From NCBI GenBank assembly GCA_022703485.1, contig JAKLDO010000013.1:1-47881 (forward strand): a stretch of 47,881 nucleotides of DNA. The letters are read 5' to 3'. Position numbers and translations under genes: made by a program. This DNA is from a bacterium (GTDB taxonomy: Bacteria > UBP6 > UBA1177). Below the pieces are notes generated by a model that ran no database searches, was not told where the DNA came from, and saw nothing but the letters and a program-made list of their open reading frames with translations. Numbering within the stretch: the first letter of the stretch is position 1; each line of letters opens with the position of its first letter. Shown piece after piece: positions 1-7,965 of this stretch.

Positions 1-1371
1 ATCCCCAAATCAGACCGTGATACAGCACTTGATAAAGCAATCGAAGAAACAAAACTCAGCTCCAGAAAAGAGTGTGTTAATGAAAAATGCCAGCTGTCGC
101 TAGTCGCCGAACTTCAAGCCAATTTCCTGATAAATACAAAGATCAAAAAACTTTATGAGAACACATGCCAGATAAGCATCAGCAAGTTAGATGTTGAAAA
201 ACGGGCCGGCGTATTTTCGTGGGAAGAGAAGTTTAATTGCACGGGAAAAGCTGTTTTTGAAGCAATTGACGGAATGAATATAAGCGGAAAAAAAAGCGGA
301 ACATTCAAAGAAGGAAAAATTGGTGAAGCGGTTGAAGATTGGGAAGTTGGAACTGGAGAAGAAACAATTGTAAAGTTTGAATCCGTTCCGTCTGAAGCAG
401 TCGTTATGGCTGATGGAAGAATAATATGCCAGAAAACGCCATGCTCCAAGCAGCTTGCAACAGGAAAACACGAAATAGTAATCCAGAAGGAAAACTATCT
501 TCCGAAACCCAAAGTCTTTGACATAAAAAAAGGACTATCTGTGAAGGAGGAACTTGAACCTGATTTCGGATGGTTGAATATAACAGGGAAATATACAGTA
601 GAACTCAAACTTGATGGCGAAATAATCGGAAACATTCCAATTGAGAAAAAAATAATAAATCCCGGAGCACATGAGATTGAACATACAAATAGTTGCTATT
701 ACCAATCCGGTGAAAAATTCACAATAAAAAGAGGTGAAACCAAGGAAATCACAATTGAACTCAATCCCAAAGAGTCTGCAATCAAGGTTTCCGCTAAAGA
801 TTCAAGCGGAAATGATGTAGAAGCAACAGTTTTTGTTGACGGAAAAGAAATCGGAACAGCACCGGGGACATTTAAAGTGCCAATGTGCAGTAAAGATTTG
901 ATTGTAATGAAAGAGAAGCTTCAATTCAGAAAAGTACTTAGTCTTGAAGAAAAGAAAGTGTCAGAAATAGATGCCGTTTTAAAAACAACAGGTCTGAGCT
1001 GGTCAAGGAAAGCGCCGAATAAAATGAATTGGTATGATGCAAAGGAATATTGTGAGAATCTTGTCGAAGATGGCTTATCAAATTGGAGGCTGCCAGCAAT
1101 ATCAGAACTCAGAACGCTTATTAAAAATTGTCCCAAAACTGAAACAAACGGAAGTTGCAATGTGTCAATTTCTTTGAATGATGCGTGTGGCGGCTGTGGA
1201 TATTACAAATCAGGATACTCTATTTTAGGAGACAAAGAATGTCTCTGGTCATCTTCCTCTGATTTATACGATACAGCATATTATGTGGATTTTCATAATG
1301 GTGCGATAAACTATATGTTTAAATCCATTCCTCCGAAAAATTATGAAGGAGGTGTTCGTTGTGTGCGTTAA
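1..1371 (+). CDS. PEGA-domain protein with DUF1566/Lcl C-terminal domain (5' truncated by window)
   Basis: The frame is open from the first base, so this is the C-terminal 456 residues of a longer protein; the first internal ATG, at 274, is not a convincing start. After a helical, Cys-containing stretch come PEGA-type beta modules, with phrases such as VKFESVPSEAVVMADG and, later, FVDGKEIGTAPGTFKVPMCS. The last 120 residues (LSWSRKAPNKMNWYDAKEYC ... NWRLPAISELRTL ... LWSSS ... GGVRCVR) match the DUF1566/Lcl_C fold, a C-type-lectin/FGE-like surface module. PEGA domains are usually found in envelope proteins, so an extracytoplasmic location is inferred. Its PEGA module resembles that of the protein at 32405-33487 (VDGVNVGTQPGSFDVPVCS). 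The next gene follows after 21 bp and may be co-transcribed. Ligand and role are unknown. Confidence 0.8.
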   Translation: MPKSDRDTALDKAIEETKLSSRKECVNEKCQLSLVAELQANFLINTKIKKLYENTCQISISKLDVEKRAGVFSWEEKFNCTGKAVFEAIDGMNISGKKSGTFKEGKIGEAVEDWEVGTGEETIVKFESVPSEAVVMADGRIICQKTPCSKQLATGKHEIVIQKENYLPKPKVFDIKKGLSVKEELEPDFGWLNITGKYTVELKLDGEIIGNIPIEKKIINPGAHEIEHTNSCYYQSGEKFTIKRGETKEITIELNPKESAIKVSAKDSSGNDVEATVFVDGKEIGTAPGTFKVPMCSKDLIVMKEKLQFRKVLSLEEKKVSEIDAVLKTTGLSWSRKAPNKMNWYDAKEYCENLVEDGLSNWRLPAISELRTLIKNCPKTETNGSCNVSISLNDACGGCGYYKSGYSILGDKECLWSSSSDLYDTAYYVDFHNGAINYMFKSIPPKNYEGGVRCVR

Positions 1372-1392
1372 AATAAAAGGAAGGGAGAGAAA

Positions 1393-2406
1393 ATGACAAA
1401 GATTCTTAAAGAAAACGATGAAATCTTGAGTGAAATCAAGAGGCTTTTTAAATCAGCTTCAAAAATTAAATGTGCTGTTGCTTTCTGGGGAAAAGGAGCT
1501 TCAGACCTTTTTTCGAACTCGAAAGCAAAAAAAATTGAAATCACCTGCAATCTTATGAGTGGTGGGACAAACCCATATGAGATTGAAATAATTATGGACA
1601 ATATAAAAAAGAACGGTGAAGTAAGGATGGACACTTCTCTTCATGCAAAAGTATTTTGGACAGATAAAGGAATGGTAATCGGTTCTGCAAATGCTTCTGC
1701 GAACGGTCTTTCTCTTGAAGGAGCCGAAATAGAAGGATGGAAAGAAATGAGTGTATTGATTGAAGATCAGAAACTTATAAAAGAAGCCGAAAAATGGTTT
1801 GACAAGGTGTTCCTGAAATCAAAAGAAATAAAGAAAAAAGACATAAGTGATTCAAAAAAGATTTGGAAAAAGCAAAGCGGTAATCGAGTAAATTCAGGCA
1901 AAGAATTGTCTTTTGTTGAAGCCATAAAATCAGGTGTTTATTCAAATAGAAAAATTTACATAACTATAGTAGGGAATCTCAATAAATTACAAATTAAAAA
2001 AGGAAATATTCTAAAAAATGTTTTAAAGAAAAAAGATCCAGAGCTATTTGGCGAAAATATTGGTTTTTGGAAGGATTATGAGCCGATTCCGAGGGAAAAA
2101 TATGTTTTTAGTTTCATTTGTGAAAATGGAAAAATTACTTTTGATGGCTTACTATATACATTGCCAAAAACAAAAGATAAGAAAGGCTATCAGTTTGGAA
2201 TTATTAAAGATTACAGTTCAATAGAAATGCCGGAAGATCATTTCAAAATGATGAAAAAAGCAATAATAGATTTTTACAAAGAAGATATTGATAAAATAGA
2301 AGAAATTGAAGGGGACGAAATTGAAATAAGTGATTTTTTCAAAAAGCTATTAAAAAGAAAAGATATCCTTGAAAAACTTAAAAAGAATCTTCGTAACGGG
2401 AAATAA
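1393..2406 (+). CDS. Phospholipase D-like (HKD) protein, possible nuclease
   Basis: A 337-residue protein with one complete HKD motif: His84-x-Lys86-x4-Asp91 followed by G-S-A-N (97-100), the PLD-superfamily signature. A single HKD copy per chain is typical of PLD-fold nucleases that dimerise to build the active site (Nuc, BfiI, NgoFVII-type endonucleases); lipases carry two. No signal peptide is seen, so it is probably cytoplasmic. Residues about 150-337 are Lys/Glu-rich and form a separate domain I do not recognise. A GGGAGAG ribosome site precedes ATG 1393. The 21-bp gap to the PEGA gene suggests co-transcription, but the two have no obvious joint function. A DNA-processing or defence role is inferred from the fold, not shown. 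Confidence 0.7.
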   Translation: MTKILKENDEILSEIKRLFKSASKIKCAVAFWGKGASDLFSNSKAKKIEITCNLMSGGTNPYEIEIIMDNIKKNGEVRMDTSLHAKVFWTDKGMVIGSANASANGLSLEGAEIEGWKEMSVLIEDQKLIKEAEKWFDKVFLKSKEIKKKDISDSKKIWKKQSGNRVNSGKELSFVEAIKSGVYSNRKIYITIVGNLNKLQIKKGNILKNVLKKKDPELFGENIGFWKDYEPIPREKYVFSFICENGKITFDGLLYTLPKTKDKKGYQFGIIKDYSSIEMPEDHFKMMKKAIIDFYKEDIDKIEEIEGDEIEISDFFKKLLKRKDILEKLKKNLRNGK

Positions 2407-2471
2407 AATCAAAGTCATGTTTCGAAAACCACACTAGTCCGACCCCCGTTTTGCATATATTTTTATGACCG

Positions 2472-2513
2472 GTTAACTTTTTCATTGACAGAGGTTAACA
2501 TGTCTGTTAACAT
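2472..2513 (+). promoter_or_regulatory. Promoter with GTTAAC operator for the XRE regulator
   Basis: The -35 box TTGACA lies at 2485-2490, with a 17-bp spacer and -10 box TAACAT at 2508-2513. A perfect inverted repeat, GTTAACA-TGTC-TGTTAAC (2494-2511), covers the spacer and the -10 box. A third GTTAAC sits at 2472-2477, just upstream of the -35 box. This arrangement is expected for autorepression by the downstream HTH protein. The operator assignment is inferred from position. Confidence 0.6.
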
Positions 2514-2542
2514 TTTTGTCTGATAAAGCATGGAGGTTAGTC

Positions 2543-2815
2543 ATGAAATTTAAGAAACATCTTGAAAAAAAATATGATACCAAAGAGAAAATGTCAGAAT
2601 TTCTCAAAGGATATGAGGAATTCAAACTCGGTGTAATGTTGAAGGAAGAACGGAAAAAAGCCAATATGACCCAGTCTCAGGTCGCTGAAAGAATGGGAAC
2701 ACAAAAGGAAGCTATATCGAGAATAGAAAATCATTCAAAAAACATAAACATTGAAACACTATTGAAGTATGCCGCTGCACTTGGTCTAAAAGTTAGAATA
2801 GTTTTTGAAAGCTAA
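2543..2815 (+). CDS. XRE-family HTH regulator, HigA-type antitoxin-like, no toxin visible
   Basis: A 90-residue protein. ATG 2543 is chosen because GGAGG lies at 2532-2536; a longer reading from 2516 has no ribosome site. The N-terminal half is charged and helical ([20 protein letters not shown]). The C-terminal half is a Cro/CI helix-turn-helix ([20 protein letters not shown]) ending in a short beta-like tail (LKVRIVFES). This layout is typical of HigA antitoxins encoded second in higBA operons. No RelE-fold toxin gene lies upstream (2407-2542 has no suitable frame) or downstream (ftcD), so it is an orphan antitoxin or a stand-alone regulator. The inverted repeat overlapping its promoter suggests autoregulation. 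Confidence 0.75.
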   Translation: MKFKKHLEKKYDTKEKMSEFLKGYEEFKLGVMLKEERKKANMTQSQVAERMGTQKEAISRIENHSKNINIETLLKYAAALGLKVRIVFES

Positions 2816-2845
2816 ATCGTTTCTGATTGAGTTCACACAGTTTTC

Positions 2846-2872
2846 TTGACTTGAATTTGATTGGTTTATACT
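2846..2872 (+). promoter_or_regulatory. Possible promoter of ftcD-rlmI
   Basis: TTGACT at 2846-2851 and TATACT at 2867-2872 are separated by 15 bp, a short but usable spacer. It lies 55 bp upstream of the ftcD start, in the only gap ahead of this two-gene unit. Confidence 0.35.
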
Positions 2873-2927
2873 CTCAACAGCGAAATTAGTTCAGTTTACA
2901 AATATAAATAATCAGAAGGAGTTGAAA

Positions 2928-4616
2928 ATGGCTAAGATCATTGAATGTGTTCCGAATTTCTCTGAAGGAAGAGATCTGTCCGTAATTGATAAAATAACGG
3001 CTGAGATCAAAAAAATAAAGGGTGTCAGGCTTCTTGATGTCGATCCCGGCTATGACACGAACAGGACCGTCGTTACAATGGTGGGTGAACCTGAAGCTGT
3101 GAAGGAAGCGGCATTTCAGGCTGTGAAAAAAAGCCACGAACTTATTGACATGAGAAAGCACAAAGGTGCCCATCCGAGATTCGGTGCCTGTGATGTCTGT
3201 CCGATAATTCCTGTTAGCGGAATCACAATGGAAGAATGCGTTGAAATAGCTCACGACCTCGGCAAAAGGCTCGGGACAGAGCTTGATTATCCTGTTTATT
3301 TCTATGAATATGCCGCAACAAACGCAGAAAGAAAGAACCTTGCAAAGGTCAGAGCAGGTGAATATGAAGGTCTTGAAGCGAAACTGAAAGATCCTAACTG
3401 GAAACCTGATGCAGGTCCTGCGGAATTCAGACCCACAAAAGGGGCGACAGCGGTTTCCGCAAGGGATTTCCTCATCGCGTACAATTTGAACCTTAATACA
3501 AATAATGCCAAGAAGGCAAATGCAATAGCTCTGAGGCTCCGTGAGCAGGGTTATCCTAAAAAAGATGAAAATGATAAGCCTGTTCTCGATGAGTCAGGAA
3601 AACCGGTGATGAATCCCGGTCTTTTCAAGAACTGTAAAGCCATCGGATGGTATGTTGATGATTTTAAAAGGGCTCAGATATCAATAAATCTCACTAATTA
3701 CCATGTGACAAATATGCACCATGTCTTTGATGCCGCTTCGCAGCTCGCAGTTGAAAAGGGACTTCGCATAACAGGCAGTGAAATAGTCGGCGTGGTCCCG
3801 AAAGAAGCGCTCATTCAGGCCGGTATCCATTATCTGCAGAAACAGGACAGCTGTGCAGGTCAGAGTGAAACTGAGCTTATCAAAGTTGCTGAGCAGTCTC
3901 TGGGTTTAAGTGATGTTGTCAAGTTCAAACCTGAAGAAAAGATAATTGAGTACATGGTTAAGGAAAGCAAAGGGCTTGCCGACAAGACGCTCGTCGAATT
4001 TAATGACCTTCTTGCAAGCGATGCTCCGGCCCCCGGCGGCGGTTCTGTCGCGGCTCTTGCAGGATCTCTTGCCGCATCACTGGGAAGCATGGTGGCAAAC
4101 CTGACATACAATAAAAAAGGTTACAAGAAGTATAACGAGGAAATGAACAGGATCGCTCTTGAAATGCAGGTTAAAAAAGCGGAACTTCTTGCGCTTATCG
4201 ATGAAGATACGGATGCATTTAACATAATGATGGATGCCATGAAGAACCAGAATGCAGTTAAAAAAAGCGGAACGGCTGATGAGATAGCGGCGGCCGATGC
4301 GAAAATGTATGAAGCAAATAAGTTCGCCATCTCGATACCTCTGAAAGTGCTTGAGAAGTCATTCGAGCTTCTTCCTGCTTTAAAAGCTGTGGGTGAAAGG
4401 GGAAATTCAAATGCGGTGAGCGATGCAGGGGTCGGTGCGCTTCTTGTTGAATCGGCTGTAAAAAGCGCTGCTCTCAATGTAAAAATAAATCTGATGAATT
4501 TCAAAAAAGATGATCTTTTCTACAAAGCTTCTGCAGACCAGATGAACAGAGTGCTTGCGGTTCTGGACAGTTCTGTCAATGAAATTCTGGAAATTGTAGA
4601 GAAGAAAATATCTTAG
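2928..4616 (+). CDS. ftcD: Glutamate formimidoyltransferase / formimidoyl-THF cyclodeaminase (bifunctional)
   Basis: This 562-residue enzyme transfers the formimidoyl group of formimidoyl-glutamate (the end of histidine breakdown) to tetrahydrofolate, then deaminates it to methenyl-THF. Residues 1-330 are the transferase: it opens MAKIIECVPNFSEGRD, and HPRFGACDVCP contains His82, the same number as the catalytic His of mammalian FTCD. Residues about 350-562 are the cyclodeaminase (FNDLLASDAPAPGGGSVAAL). Fusion of both halves is the animal and Bacteroidetes-like arrangement. A 20-residue charged insertion near 205 (KKDENDKPVLDESGK) is also seen in bacterial fused forms. ATG 2928 has AAGGAG six bases upstream and is preferred to TTG 2922. 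No hutH, hutU or hutI is nearby. The next gene begins 12 bp downstream. Confidence 0.95.
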   Translation: MAKIIECVPNFSEGRDLSVIDKITAEIKKIKGVRLLDVDPGYDTNRTVVTMVGEPEAVKEAAFQAVKKSHELIDMRKHKGAHPRFGACDVCPIIPVSGITMEECVEIAHDLGKRLGTELDYPVYFYEYAATNAERKNLAKVRAGEYEGLEAKLKDPNWKPDAGPAEFRPTKGATAVSARDFLIAYNLNLNTNNAKKANAIALRLREQGYPKKDENDKPVLDESGKPVMNPGLFKNCKAIGWYVDDFKRAQISINLTNYHVTNMHHVFDAASQLAVEKGLRITGSEIVGVVPKEALIQAGIHYLQKQDSCAGQSETELIKVAEQSLGLSDVVKFKPEEKIIEYMVKESKGLADKTLVEFNDLLASDAPAPGGGSVAALAGSLAASLGSMVANLTYNKKGYKKYNEEMNRIALEMQVKKAELLALIDEDTDAFNIMMDAMKNQNAVKKSGTADEIAAADAKMYEANKFAISIPLKVLEKSFELLPALKAVGERGNSNAVSDAGVGALLVESAVKSAALNVKINLMNFKKDDLFYKASADQMNRVLAVLDSSVNEILEIVEKKIS

Positions 4617-4628
4617 ACCGGAGTTCCC

Positions 4629-5813
4629 TTGAAATATAAAAAGAGCATAATTCTCGAAAAAGGGCGTGAAAAGCTCGCCAAGAACCGTAATCCGTGGATC
4701 TTTTCCGGCGCTGTGAAAACAATTAACGGAAATGTGGAAGACGGTGATATCGTTGCAGTCCTTGCGATAGACGGATCTTTCATTGCATGGGGCCATTACA
4801 ATTCAAAGTCGGGCATTGCAATAAGGCTTCTTGAGTGGAATGTCTCTGTCATGCCGGACACAAACTGGCTCAGAGCAAAGGTTTCTGACGCTTTTAATAT
4901 GAGACGCAGTCTGATAACTGATAGCAATAACATATACAGACTGATATTTTCAGAATCAGATATGATGCCGGGAGTAATTTGTGATGTTTTCGGTGATGTG
5001 GCGGTCCTTGCCGTTTCAACTCCGGGGTTTGACAACTGGAAAAATGAACTCGCTGAGATCATTTCGCAGACTGTGAAACTTAATGCGGTTTATGAAAAAA
5101 GTGACGGCGACGGTAGAAAGATCGAAGGACTTGAAAACTCGGTGCAGCTCCTTAGCGGAAATCTTGAATCGGCAAAACTCACAGCACTTGAGAATGGCTT
5201 CAGGTATGAGATAGATGTTACAGGGCAGAAGACCGGTTTTTATGCCGATCAGAGAGATAACAGACTTTATTTTGGTGTTGCGGCAAGCGGTGAAGTGCTT
5301 GACATGTGCTCATTTTCAGGCGCTTTTTCGATACATGCTCTGAAAAACGGAGCAGATAACGCCACACTTTGCGATATTTCCAGAGAAGCGCAGTTCCTCA
5401 TTGACCGGAATATGGAACTTAATTCAATAGACAGATCAAAATATACATTTATTCAGGGTGATGCCTTTGAAGTGCTCAGATCAATGGCGAATGATGGCAG
5501 GAAATTCGATTCAATAGTGCTTGATCCGCCGAAGCTCGTTCCTTCAAATAAGTATCTCGAAAAAGGGCTGAAAGCATATAAAGACCTTAATTTTAACGCA
5601 CTCAGACTTCTCCGTGACGGCGGAATACTTGCAACATTTTCATGTTCAGGCGCCGTTTCAATGGCAGATTTCAAAAGCGCGGTCGCATTTGCCGCAAAAG
5701 ACGCAAACAAAGAACTCAGAATTCTGAGACACCTTCACCAGTCACCGGACCACCCCATCAGAGTCAGCGCACCCGAAACCGAATACCTCAAAGGACTGCT
5801 CATCAGGGGTTAA
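4629..5813 (+). CDS. rlmI: Class I rRNA methyltransferase, RlmI-like (23S rRNA m5C1962)
   Basis: A 394-residue protein beginning at TTG 4629 with GGAG at 4620-4623. Residues 1-80 form a PUA-type RNA-binding domain (KSIILEKGREKLAKNRNPWI). A linker (YEKSDGDGRKIEGLE) leads to a Rossmann-fold SAM-dependent methyltransferase: GQKTGFYADQRDNR, then the SAM motif LDMCSFSGAFSIHA, then the catalytic loop LDPPKLVPS. Order and length match RlmI/YccW, which makes 5-methylcytosine at 23S position 1962. The Cys in the late FSCSGAVS motif fits the catalytic cysteine of that family. It follows ftcD by 12 bp, probably in one transcript without functional linkage. The exact target base is inferred from homology. 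Confidence 0.88.
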   Translation: MKYKKSIILEKGREKLAKNRNPWIFSGAVKTINGNVEDGDIVAVLAIDGSFIAWGHYNSKSGIAIRLLEWNVSVMPDTNWLRAKVSDAFNMRRSLITDSNNIYRLIFSESDMMPGVICDVFGDVAVLAVSTPGFDNWKNELAEIISQTVKLNAVYEKSDGDGRKIEGLENSVQLLSGNLESAKLTALENGFRYEIDVTGQKTGFYADQRDNRLYFGVAASGEVLDMCSFSGAFSIHALKNGADNATLCDISREAQFLIDRNMELNSIDRSKYTFIQGDAFEVLRSMANDGRKFDSIVLDPPKLVPSNKYLEKGLKAYKDLNFNALRLLRDGGILATFSCSGAVSMADFKSAVAFAAKDANKELRILRHLHQSPDHPIRVSAPETEYLKGLLIRG

Positions 5814-5815
5814 AG

Positions 5816-6109
5816 TCATATTTTTTTAATTCTTTCGATCATTTTCAGGTAAACATCATCGTTGTTTCTTTTGCCGACGACGATAACAAGAATGAATATT
5901 TCGTTGTCGTTGACTTCATAAACCAGCCGATATCCTGCCGATAGAAGTTTGATCTTGTATAAATTCGGGAAACCGGAAAGTTTTGCTGATGGAACATGCG
6001 GATTTTCAAGCCTTTCCTCAAGTTTCTTCTTGAACATCTGCTGAATTGAACTGTCCAGCTTTTTCCATTCTTTCAAAGCTGTCGGGATAAATTTCAGATC
6101 ATAGCTCAT
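5816..6109 (-). CDS. RelE/ParE-family toxin
   Basis: A 97-residue basic protein with the RelE fold pattern: MSYDLKFIPTALKEWKKLD, a helical pair with LEERLENP, then KLSGFPNLYKIKLLSAGYRL and the strand IFILVIVVGKRNNDDVY. RelE relatives of this type cleave mRNA in the ribosomal A site. The Lys/Arg residues near the core (K53, R61) and the final strand are consistent with activity. Its start overlaps the end of the antitoxin gene by 11 bp, giving translational coupling. It converges on rlmI with only two bases between stop codons. The toxin role rests on family and gene pairing. Confidence 0.88.
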   Translation of the reverse strand: MSYDLKFIPTALKEWKKLDSSIQQMFKKKLEERLENPHVPSAKLSGFPNLYKIKLLSAGYRLVYEVNDNEIFILVIVVGKRNNDDVYLKMIERIKKI

Positions 6110-6350
6110 CCAGAGACACCTTTACTGCTGACTCTTTTTCATTTTCCCGTTCTTTTACGAGTTTAATAAGTTCATAATCTTCAGCCATTTCCATGAGCAT
6201 TCCGTAGATTTCAGCCGGAATTAGATATGCTGTCGGCTTGTTGTGATTGAGAATTGCGACAGATGCGCCGTTGGCGTTCTGTAAAACGGCGGTCGGATTT
6301 TTCTTAAGCTCCGAAATGCTTACTGAGTATTTCGAAAGAATTTGTTCCAT
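6099..6350 (-). CDS. Phd/YefM-family antitoxin
   Basis: An 83-residue antitoxin partner of the RelE-like toxin. MEQILSKYSVSISELKKNPT and GASVAILNHNKPTAYLIPAE are the classic Phd/YefM DNA-binding domain, while the acidic C-terminal tail (ELIKLVKERENEKE) would wrap the toxin. The ATG at 6350 has GGAG at 6357-6360; a TTG at 6362 in the same frame has no proper spacing. It is the first gene of the pair and has a strong promoter at 6386-6414. Proteins of this family usually repress their own operon. Confidence 0.9.
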   Translation of the reverse strand: MEQILSKYSVSISELKKNPTAVLQNANGASVAILNHNKPTAYLIPAEIYGMLMEMAEDYELIKLVKERENEKESAVKVSLDEL

Positions 6351-6385
6351 ATTAAGCTCCAAATTAAGGCCATAAAACAGGTCTT

Positions 6386-6414
6386 ATTTTACTGGTCGAG
6401 GGTTATTTTGTCAA
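6386..6414 (-). promoter_or_regulatory. Promoter of the Phd/RelE pair
   Basis: On the minus strand, TTGACA (6409-6414) is followed by a 17-bp spacer and TAAAAT (6386-6391), close to consensus. A loose TAAAA...TTTTA dyad just downstream could be the antitoxin operator. Confidence 0.6.
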
Positions 6415-6436
6415 TATATTTTGAGGATTGATACTT

Positions 6437-7927
6437 TTATTTAATATCATCTACTGTCCAGCCGGTAAAGTAGAGCGGGTTGAATTTTGAAACTGGCGGA
6501 TAGCTGTTCCTTTCCTGTTTCAGGGTTTTGTAGTCTGTTGCCGGATTCCAGTACTGCGGCATGAACATCACGCCGGTATTGAGCAGCTGCTGATCTTCAC
6601 TGTAAATTATCTGAGTATCTCTTTTGTAGGGCATTTCCGGAGCTCCGAATTCATCGAATATTGCATATCTGTAGTCAAGTCCGCCGGTACCGGCATCATA
6701 TCCGCCCTGTGAAGAGAAATATCTGAATCCGATAATGTTTTCGTTATATTCAGTGTATTCGTTGCCGTCTATATCAATGAAAGAAAGAAATACTACTGCG
6801 TGCCCAGTTCCTGTTGTGCGGTTAATGTTTATGAACGAACCGGGCTTAAGTTCTTCAAATGGGATATTTCCTCCCATATTGAAATTTCTAAGAGCATCAG
6901 CTGTACCTCCGGCATTGAGATCGGGATTTACCCAGATGTGTGCTTTGATGTCATATGATGAAAGATATTTCCAGCTTCCGATGGGTAGAGTGTCAAAAAC
7001 AGTGTCATCTCCTGTTCCTTCAGCATAAATGTTCATAGCTGTAAGCATTACTTCCATAACTGCTGCCACACACATTGTCTTGCCGCCTCCAGTCATGGGA
7101 ATAATGCCGTAATCGCCATAAGGGATGTCGTGCGTCAGCACTGCAGAATCATATCCCAGAAGTCTGTACTCATCGTAAAGATATTCAACTGCGGCAAGAA
7201 TATAATCATTGAAAACAGGCTGTTCGTGGTTAATGCTCAGAACATATTCTCCTGCATTCTCATCCCCGTTGTAAGTATCTATTGTAAAAAGATAATCACC
7301 AGGCGGAAGCTTCATAAAAAATGATTTATCATTTCTTTGTATGAGCTCGTAAGGAGACTCAGAGTTCAAAAGTTGAAGATCGACATCAACCCCGTCCGGT
7401 TCCGGTCTTCGGATAGAAAAATAGTAATACTGCTCTTTACTTACATGGATAGAATAGATGTATTCAGGACCCGATTCATCAACGGTGTTTGGAGGATATG
7501 AATCAAATTCGTCTGAAAGGGCTCCGGCAGTTGTGTTTTCATGGTAAAAAGGAAATGTTTTTACCGGATAGGGACACAAAAGAGTTCCTTGCGGTGAACA
7601 GGGAATAATATCGTCATCGGCAGGTTCATCGTCACCATTTTCATCTGGTGTTTCAATATCAGTATCCTTAGCAGCAGCTTCATCAATATCCTGATCGGTG
7701 TCAATTAGAGATTCATCATTCTCAACATCATTTTCAGCATCATCTTCAGTATCATTCTCAAGATCATTTTCAACTTCAAACTTATCTGTATCTGTGCTGT
7801 CATCTGAGTCTTCATCAAGTATAAGCACATCATTTTCTGTTTCAGTATCATTTTTTGATTTTCCGCTATCGCAGGAGACAGCAGCAAAAACAAGTAATAT
7901 TAACAGACCGTAAGTTAAATGTTTCAT
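6437..7927 (-). CDS. Acidic-linker lipoprotein with possible papain-like domain
   Basis: A 496-residue predicted lipoprotein with signal peptide and lipobox ending at Cys19. Residues 25-108 are almost wholly Asp/Glu/Thr/Asn (DETENDVLILDEDSDD style), a surface linker shared by other lipoproteins here. Residues 150-235 look like a beta-sandwich (PPC-like: YYYFSIRRPEPDGVDVDLQL ... GDYLFTIDTYNG). Residues 240-496 contain GGGKTMCVAAVMEVML with Cys286 at a helix start, then LKPGSFININ and TGTGHAVVFLSF with His376. The Cys-helix then His-on-strand order is that of papain-fold peptidases/amidases (NlpC/P60, C39-like). That catalytic reading is inference; no family was recognised. It lies 38 bp after the DMT permease gene and is probably the last gene of the envelope operon. 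Confidence 0.75.
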   Translation of the reverse strand: MKHLTYGLLILLVFAAVSCDSGKSKNDTETENDVLILDEDSDDSTDTDKFEVENDLENDTEDDAENDVENDESLIDTDQDIDEAAAKDTDIETPDENGDDEPADDDIIPCSPQGTLLCPYPVKTFPFYHENTTAGALSDEFDSYPPNTVDESGPEYIYSIHVSKEQYYYFSIRRPEPDGVDVDLQLLNSESPYELIQRNDKSFFMKLPPGDYLFTIDTYNGDENAGEYVLSINHEQPVFNDYILAAVEYLYDEYRLLGYDSAVLTHDIPYGDYGIIPMTGGGKTMCVAAVMEVMLTAMNIYAEGTGDDTVFDTLPIGSWKYLSSYDIKAHIWVNPDLNAGGTADALRNFNMGGNIPFEELKPGSFININRTTGTGHAVVFLSFIDIDGNEYTEYNENIIGFRYFSSQGGYDAGTGGLDYRYAIFDEFGAPEMPYKRDTQIIYSEDQQLLNTGVMFMPQYWNPATDYKTLKQERNSYPPVSKFNPLYFTGWTVDDIK

Positions 7928-7965
7928 TTCGACCCCTCAAAAGTTGATAAGAATCTTCAGTTATT

